Shown piece by piece: positions 26,001 through 34,700 of a stretch of DNA of 64,000 nt (positions are counted from its first letter, which is position 1; each line of letters starts with the position of its first letter). The position numbers and the translations under genes were made by a program. The stretch is from Arctopsyche grandis. Taxonomy: Eukaryota; Arthropoda; Insecta; Trichoptera; Hydropsychidae. Location: NCBI RefSeq assembly GCF_051622035.1, contig NC_135355.1, positions 36,251,986-36,315,985 on the forward strand. The letters run 5' to 3'. The notes under the pieces were generated by a model, which was not told where the DNA came from, did no database searches, and was given only the letters and a program-made list of their open reading frames with translations.

Positions 26001-29000
26001 GGTGTCACTGTACATGAAGGTATCATCTCATCCACCCTTCATTTGCACCAATATATCATTTGCAATTTTACCCCAAGACTAATTGATTGTAGTATTGATG
26101 AATTTGGTTGTAGACATATATAGACCTTTAAAATCACAGATATTATTGAAGTTTATGGAATCTAAGTTGATTTGGATATCACTTTTGATCCTCAACTCAC
26201 GTTTCACAACCACATCAAGACAGTTGCTGGTGTTTCCTTTCGTCGACTCGAAGGTTATTCTCCAAACCTTTATCGTATCACTTGCTTTTCAACTCGGGCT
26301 AGAGTAGTATAGCAAATTACTCTGTAGTGATTGAGAAAGTGCTGCCTACACAGTTCTTCAAGGAAACTCTCTACCTCTATCTATCATATCTCTACCCTAA
26401 TCCTTTCCTTTTGGGCTTGCTTGGGTATAATTCCCTTGAACTTTGAAGAAACTTCTCATTTATTCGTTTTGTTCTCTAGATTCTACGTGGTAATACCCGT
26501 CTGTTCCAGCCCGTTGTTGCTGCAGCAGTTGGGACTATCGTTTTCTATATAGGAAATAGTATGGGTTTTACCCATTTCTCTACCCTACTCCTTTCTTTTT
26601 GTGCATGCTTGGGTTTAATTCCCTTGAATTCGTTTTGCTTTCAAGCTTGTACGTGGTAATACGTCATACCCGTCGTTGCTGGAATAGTTGGGACATAATT
26701 ATTATGTTCCTAATAATTATGTGCGTGGTAGACATCATCATTTGATGGTTGTACCTCCTACCCGCACAGCTCTGTCGAATGGCTCCTGTTTCAAGAACTA
26801 CCTGACTTGTCAATGAAATTGTTGCTGCCGTGCCTGAATGTGATATATTCCACATCAGTGAGAGTAGATTATCAGAAATTTTTTAATCTATTTGTCTGGT
26901 AGTCTGCGCTCATCATTATTTCCATAATTCGAAGTGATTTATGAGTAAATTTTGATCTTCTCACCTCCATTCTGCCCTCACAGGGATGTTTTGTATTCGC
27001 GGCTTGTTCTTGCACTTACATATATTAATGCAAGACATTACCAATTTATTTTAATTTACACCGCGAAGCCCTAACAGCTAATCCCAATGCGCCTTCTTGG
27101 CCAGAACCATTGTACATTTGATACAAGTATTATTAGAATTATACAAAGTAAATACTTATCAAATTAACATCTACAAAGACATTTATGGTCAAATTTGTGA
27201 ATTTGCCGCATTTTATACAATTCAGCTAAATTTGAGATTGCTGAAAACTCGAAATTTGCGAGAAAATGGGTAAGGTTGCCAGTTTGTTGGAACCGTTTCA
27301 ATGAAAATCAGATAAATTGGCAAACTCTGATAGGAAACAATCGACCTGGAGTCACAAATCCAAGGTCTGGCCAGCAGAAACCAGTGGGATTTGAACCCGT
27401 AACCACTTTGTTCAAAGCATTATATGCTAACCACTAGTCTATTCTGCTAAATTTGAGATTGAAACTCGAGATTTGCGAGAAAATGGGTAAGGTTGCCAGT
27501 TTTTTGGAACCGTTTCAATGAAAATCAGATAAATTGGCAAACTCTGATAGGAAACAATCAACCTGGAGTCACAAATCCAAGGTCTCGCCAGCAGAAACCA
27601 GTGGGATTTGAACCCGTGACCACTTTGTTCAAAGCATTATATACTAACCAATAGTCTATTCTGCTAAATTTGAGATTGAAACTCGAGATTTGCGAGAAAA
27701 TGGGTAAGGTTGCCAGTTTGTTGGAACCGTTTCAATGAAAATCAGATAAATTGGCAAACTCTGATAGGAAACAATCGACCTGGAGTCACAAATCCAAGGT
27801 CTCGCCAGCAGAAACCAGTGTGATTTGAACCCGTGACCACTTTGTTTAAAGCATTATATACTAACCAATAGTCTATTCTGCTAAATTTGAGATTGAAACT
27901 CGAGATTTGCGAGAAAATGGGTAAGGTTGCCAGTTTGTTGGAACCGTTTCAATGAAAATCAGATAAATTGGCAAACTCTGATAGGAAACAATCGACCTGG
28001 AGTCACAAATCCAAGGTCTCGCCAGCAGAAACCAGTGGGATTAGAACCCGTGACCACTTTGTTCAAAGCATTATATGCTAACCAATAGTCTATTCTGCTG
28101 GTTATATTTAACCATTATTATATATGTTGTAACTACTTCAATTATTGTTTGAACTTTTACATATAATATGTATTTTCGACTATTGTGGCGCATTAAGAAT
28201 GCCTGTAATGCCAAAATGGTCCAAACTTTACATAAATAAAAGTACTTATACTGTGCAAATATTTCAGGTTGTTACGGCGTGTCTGACGTGACGAGTGAGT
28301 CGAGTACCGTCAGCTCTGCGTCGACCGAACCCTGGTTTTGTGACGCTTGCAAAGCAGGCGTCATGAATCCGACTTGCGAACTTTGTCCGAATACTGGTGG
28401 TATTTTTAAGGAAACCGAAGTCGGTGCTTGGGTTCATCTTGTTTGTGCGTTGTACGTGCCCGGAGTCGCCTTTTCGGAGGTTTGGATGCTTCTCTTGAAT
28501 GCTCGTGTAGCTCTGTATCGTTTTTTTTCTTTATTATATTTTCTTCAGGTTGATAAATTGTCTGGAGTTACTCTTTTCGAGATGGCTTATAACAGGTGGG
28601 GTGCTCGAGCGTGTTGTCTTTGCGAAGATGAACGATTTTCGAGGACCGGAATCTGCGTCGGTTGCGATGCTGGCTTGTGCAGAACTTATTTCCACGTTAC
28701 CTGGTAAACATGAATGCTGTTTAAAGTACATGCGTATTTTTTTCTAGTTTTTTTTTTATATATATTTGTTATTTTAGTGGTCAACGTGAAGGACTATTAG
28801 CCGAAGCACACACTGAAGAAGTCGAACAGGCCGATCCGTTCTACGCTCATTGTAAACTACATTCCGATAAGATGCTTATTAAAAAACAGAAACGAAACTG
28901 GTTAGCTTTGCAACTTCGTACCAATCACAGGTATTTTTTTATATTCAGTAGACTTATAATATATATATATTGTTTATTTACTGACGTCAACCAATCATTT

Positions 29001-31720
29001 TTGTATTATAAAATGCTTACTAAACAAAACATTTACATGTAGCGTTTATGTTTAGAACCGAGAGGCTACCAGGTTCGATCCCGTGCTAATCTTTAATGCT
29101 GCTGGTCAGATTTGGATATTTGTGACTCCGATTCGATCGTTTCCTATCATAGTTTGTCAATTTCTCTGATATCATTGTTGAAACGGTTCCTCCATCAAAT
29201 TGGCAAAAATCACCCTACCTGCTATGTCACAAATATCTGAATTCGATTTATGTACAAGTCTAAATCCATAGATGTCTCTGTGAATTTATCCATTAATTAA
29301 TTAATGGTTAACTTCGTCCTCTCCAGCCTCTCGAAATACAGCGTTTATGTAATAAAAAATGCTGCAATGTTTGTAATTTATTGTCTAGGAAGGCGCATTG
29401 GGGTTTACCTGTTAGACTTTCCTGGTATATGTAAAATAAATATCAAAAAGTTAAAAGTTTCTGCATATACATGATTTATATTATATATGTTGAACTTAAT
29501 GTGCGGTATTATAGATAAAATTTCATACATTTAATATGTCTGTATTTTTTAATGAAACATGTACAATTTTTAATTTATTTTCCAGGAAAATAGAGATACA
29601 AAACAATGCCGATAGTGCGTCACAAATCAGAACTCTTAGAAAGCTTGAAAAATATAGAAAAAAATTCATTTTGATGAAAGAACTCAAAAATGCTCCTTGG
29701 GGTGAATATTTGTATTCCTTTAAATCAAACATGGGTTTAGTATTCTGTTTAAAAACACTATTCCGTTATAGTTCCTACGCAAAAAATGCCCCGACTGTTG
29801 CCGACGAGTGCCACAGCGTGTCGAAAGCTATTACAAAAAGCCAAAATGATGGGAATCGATACGGTCGCTTTAGAAATGCAAGATGCACAGGTGACAAAAA
29901 TTATAACTCAGTTCTTAAAACACCGTGCGAACGTCTCGTATTTCATTTTTTTTATTGATTGCTTCTTACAGCTAGCGGCATTGACAGACGTGAGAAAAAA
30001 ATGGCACATACCGCCAGCGTTCAGTGTCGAATTTATCGGATATTACCTGGAGAGGAACAATCGCATGGACACTATGAAGCATTGCCTGCAGAAGCTAATC
30101 GACGCCAATTCGGAACTGTTGAGTGAACAAAAGGAACTTCGAGAAGAATACGAAGCTGTAATTATAATCATTTAATTTAAGAATGTATATGTATATATTA
30201 AATGACTGTTTGTAATTAAAATTTCGTTGTTTAAGACGTCTAAGGAGAGCGTCGAATCTGGACGGGAAGTTGTCGAGTTGAAACAAAACATACTGAAGTT
30301 GCATAGTTGCATATCTGCGATGTGTCCAACAAAAGTGTTACCTGACGTTGAAGCTATTGCTATTGCTTCGATACCGATACAACCACCTGCCGGATCTAGA
30401 CGGTAATTTTTTTCGCTCCGGAATCATATAACCGGACTTTGTTGCCCAAGGGCAGTTGATCTTGGTCACCAAACTCGGGTAGCAAACATCCCTTCATTAA
30501 TACCTATAAGAGTTTTCAATACGTGACGATACAGTAGTCGCCGGCAACTTATTACCGAGTGTGAACCCCTCAATACATTAAGTCACTCGAGCAATTAGAT
30601 CACTGAACGCCGGCTGATTGAGTGACTTTATATCTTGGGCAACCTGTGAACCGACTGGTGCGGCATGCTCCATACAACTGCATACATTTGATCTGGTCGC
30701 GCAACAGAGTCACCCTCGAGTTCATTCATCTGACCTTGTTTTCTTCAATGTTCTCTCGGATACCATTAAAGTATCTTCTGCTCGATATTCTAACCGTATA
30801 TCCCACCTGTTGCCATTAATTTGCTGTCTCTCCTCGTTATATCAAGTACTTCTCTGAATGCTCATACTAATGTTGTGTCCGTTGATTTCAACAGGTGGTT
30901 TCGGAAAGGAATTGATACACGAGATAAAATAATGTTTTATATAAATATGGTATTAGGTAATTTATAGGCGCGCGCGCGTATTAATGCGCCTTTCGCCCGC
31001 GTCGAAATGATGAATTAATGTATGTGTGTACGCTCCAGCGCAGCGCATCTGACGCTGACGTCACCCATTCCAAGTCAGGTGCTCAATATCAGGAGCACAT
31101 GCCAGACGCTTCATACCCCACTTCCCTGCATCTCCTCGACAGTGGATGCTTAAAATTCACCCATTGATCAGAATGTATCGTCGTTGCTCTAATTCAGAGC
31201 ATCGCAACCCAGTGGTTGCGGCCCTTTTATGTAGTACCGTACGCACCACTTTGATCTAACGCGTGTGAGGGAGAAAACCGATGTTAGTTAACGTTTTGTC
31301 ACCTATGTATGTAGGGAGTAGCTAGCGACTGCCGATAAACTCGTAAGTCGTAAACAACGTGTTCCGCGAATACCAAAAGGTTGCGTGGCTCTGCTCTTAA
31401 TTGGTCAAATGTTTTTCCACTTCACGTTGATTGGTTGTGTGCTTGTATTTATTTTGTTAACCACTTAGTCGCCATAAGTGCACCGGTGCGCGCTTCTTCG
31501 TATTTGAGGCTATGACTCGGTTTCTTCACAGTGACATTTAAAATATCCTGTGATATATTCAAGAGGTAGTGTCAAGGGTTGGCACTAAACACATATAATA
31601 AAACAATCGAATCGGTTTTCTATTAAGTCGTGGCGATTAACCACTTATTTGCCACGCGTTTTTAGACACTGATTCGATTATTTTATGTTTGTGCTTAGTG
31701 TCAACCCTTGACACAACCTC

Positions 31721-31790
<70 letters not shown>

Positions 31791-34700
31791 CAGAAACTAA
31801 GGAAAAATATTGACTTTTTTCAATTTCATTAGTATCACAGGATATTTTTAGATGTCACTGTAAAGAAACCAAAATTAATTTTGAATCATAGTCTTATATA
31901 AGAAAGAGCGCGCACCGGTGCACATTTGACGATTAAGTAGTTAAATACCTCTAGGCGCAGCATATACTACTGGCATTCTAAAATTTGTTATTTTGAAATC
32001 TCCATACTTGTTGACGCGTCTGCCACATACATACATACGTCAAGTCCGTTTTTATATACATATATAATTGTATAATATTAATTTCTCATTTAATTACAAC
32101 AGACAGGGTTTTCCAACTGCTGCTGCCCTTAAAATGGGTTGTGGTTTTCCCTTACATTCAAATCCAGAGGAACATGTCGGAAAAGTTCTATCGACGTCTC
32201 GGCAAGGTAAATACAACACTCCCGTTTTAATACTCCAATAGAATGACTTATGTTGAATCGATTATTTATTTTAGCTGTTGTTGTAGGTGAAAATACGATT
32301 TCGCTGAACAACGAATGTGGAATATGTCGCCTTAAAACCGACCAACATTTGCTTGCTAAATGTGACACATGCCACTTATACTACCATCTCGGATGCTTAA
32401 AACCACCTTTGACTAGACTACCAAAAAAATCCAAGTTATACGGATGGTTAGTTCAAACACATGACATATTCGAATTCACTATCGTTGATTTGTTTATTGG
32501 AAATTTTTTTTTTTTTTTTATCTGCAGGCAGTGTTCGGAATGTGATAAAAGCTCGGAATCAGAAGCTGACGTTACGGAGCGTAAAATAGCGAGACGTTCA
32601 CGAGCGCGGTACAGTAAAGACGGCACCATCATACCCGCCGCGAACCGTTCACCCAGCGAGCTAAACACCGAGGTGAAAAACGACATAAAACCTGTAAAAC
32701 TCCACGCCATCAAAACAAAATGCGACAGCATGTCGACTTTGAAAGTGACAATCAAACCGGTGGAGCCTCCACCTCCTCCTCAAGATCCTCTGGACGTGTT
32801 TTCGACACTCGACCACCTGATGGACATCCAAGCTGTGGACCCGATAGCCATAAACTGCGAAAGCAAGCCATCCAAGAAAGAGAAAAAGATGAGGAAAACC
32901 AAAAAGCAAAACTTCGGCTACGCTTCCAGCTCGGCCAGTGACACACCGTCTAAGAAATCGCGAAAGCGAAGCTTCACGTCTCCCGCCTTGACGAATACTC
33001 CTCTCATGTCGATCACGCCTATCGTAGCCGACAGTCCTCACGATTCGCCGTCGCAGTTGGAGTGCTCGAACATGTCCGTCAACATCGAACAGATCAACAC
33101 GAACCAGATAACGTCGGACACGTCGTTTCTCTCGCCGAATTCCACGTTTTCAACCCTCCTGGCGAACAGTACGCTGAGCGCGTCCAATGCCAACAACGAA
33201 GAACACAATCCTCTTCTGATGACGCAGGAAGAGCAGCAGACTTACAAATCGAACAGAAAACGGCGAAAAGAAAAGCACCGCTCCAGATACTCTCCGGATT
33301 TGATGAGATCAACTAAAAGTCACAAGCATAAACGTAAAAAGAGATCGCTGTCGAAGGAGTGCCCCGATATTCCGCATCCAAGAATCACCATTAAAGTCAG
33401 CACTCTCAACTTTTCACATTCACGTATTCAGTATGCAGTAGTAGTTGTGCTAGATTTGTAATCGATTTTTAATTTTAGATAAAACCTATACCCAAACCAG
33501 ACGGTTCCGAAGATCCTCAGCTGTTTTACGTACCCACTGATAGCAATGACGGTCCTCCGCCTGATTTATTGAAACGGCAGTCTTCGAAAGTATGAATAGT
33601 TATATATTTTTTTTTGTACTTATTTTGTGATGAATTCTTATTTGAACGTGGCTTTTTTTTTTAGCATAAACATCAAGAGGAAACTATTACAGTATTTGAA
33701 CCGCCGCCAATTATTGCAGTAAGTTTTGTACAACTCGGTTATGAAATTGCAATTCAATTTCTTCAAGGAAAATTTGGTTTAATCTCAATTTGGATATGTA
33801 TTTTTATGTTTCCTTGTTTCGTAAACCTTTATTTTCTGCTTAAAAATATTAAAATTTCTTATTTAATGATTCGTTATGTTTCTTGAATCATATTTTTTTA
33901 TTTGAATTAACAATTTTCAAACCATATTTCTTGGTTTACAGTCGCCTATTAAGGATGATATTGTAAAGCCCGGTTCTTCCACTAGAAAAAAAAAGGTATT
34001 TTGGTTGCACACTAGGTTTAGTATGTATATATGAAATTAACATTTTAATTGAAGAGATTGTTCTTTTCACTGCATGTGCCTTCAAATTTCATCCAAATTA
34101 TAGAAAACAAATGCTTTTACATTTGTTTTCTATTATAATTTTTAACTTAAATTGAATGCAACAGTTCTGCAAACAAGATCCAACCCATGGATAGCCAGCA
34201 GTACGGCTCGGTGGTTGCCTTTATGTTTAGCATTGAGAGATTACCAGGTTCGACCCCATGCTAATCTTCAATACTGCTGGTCAAACTTGGATATTTGTGC
34301 CTCCAAGTCGATCATTTCCTATTTATGAGTTTGCCAATTGATCTGATTTCATTGTTGAAACGGTTCCTATAAAATTGGCAAAAACCATCCTACCCGCTAT
34401 ATCACAAATATCTGAATTTGATTTATGTACAAGTCTAAATCCATAGATGTCTCTATGGATTAATTAATTAATTGATTTTTCTTCCGCCTCTCGAAATACA
34501 GCTGCAATGTTTATAATTAATTGTCTAGGAAGGCGCATTGGGGTTTACTTGATAGGCCTTCCTGGTATATATCTATGTAAAAAAATAAAATAAAAATATG
34601 AATAGTATTTGCTCAAAATTACTACTCAAATTGGGTTGGATCTTATTGTTAAAATCAAACCCAACTAGCCGATTCAGTATTGTCTTTCACATTAGTATTT

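Noticed and set aside
27230-28100. Regular repeats suggestive of a CRISPR array
   Set aside because: 217-bp units without spacers, made of SINE sequence in an animal gene.
28279-28707. Single continuous 142-codon gene
   Set aside because: It is PHF14 exons 4 and 5 read through a stop-free 69-nt intron; the intron-encoded LLNARVALYRFFSLL interrupts the extended PHD domain.
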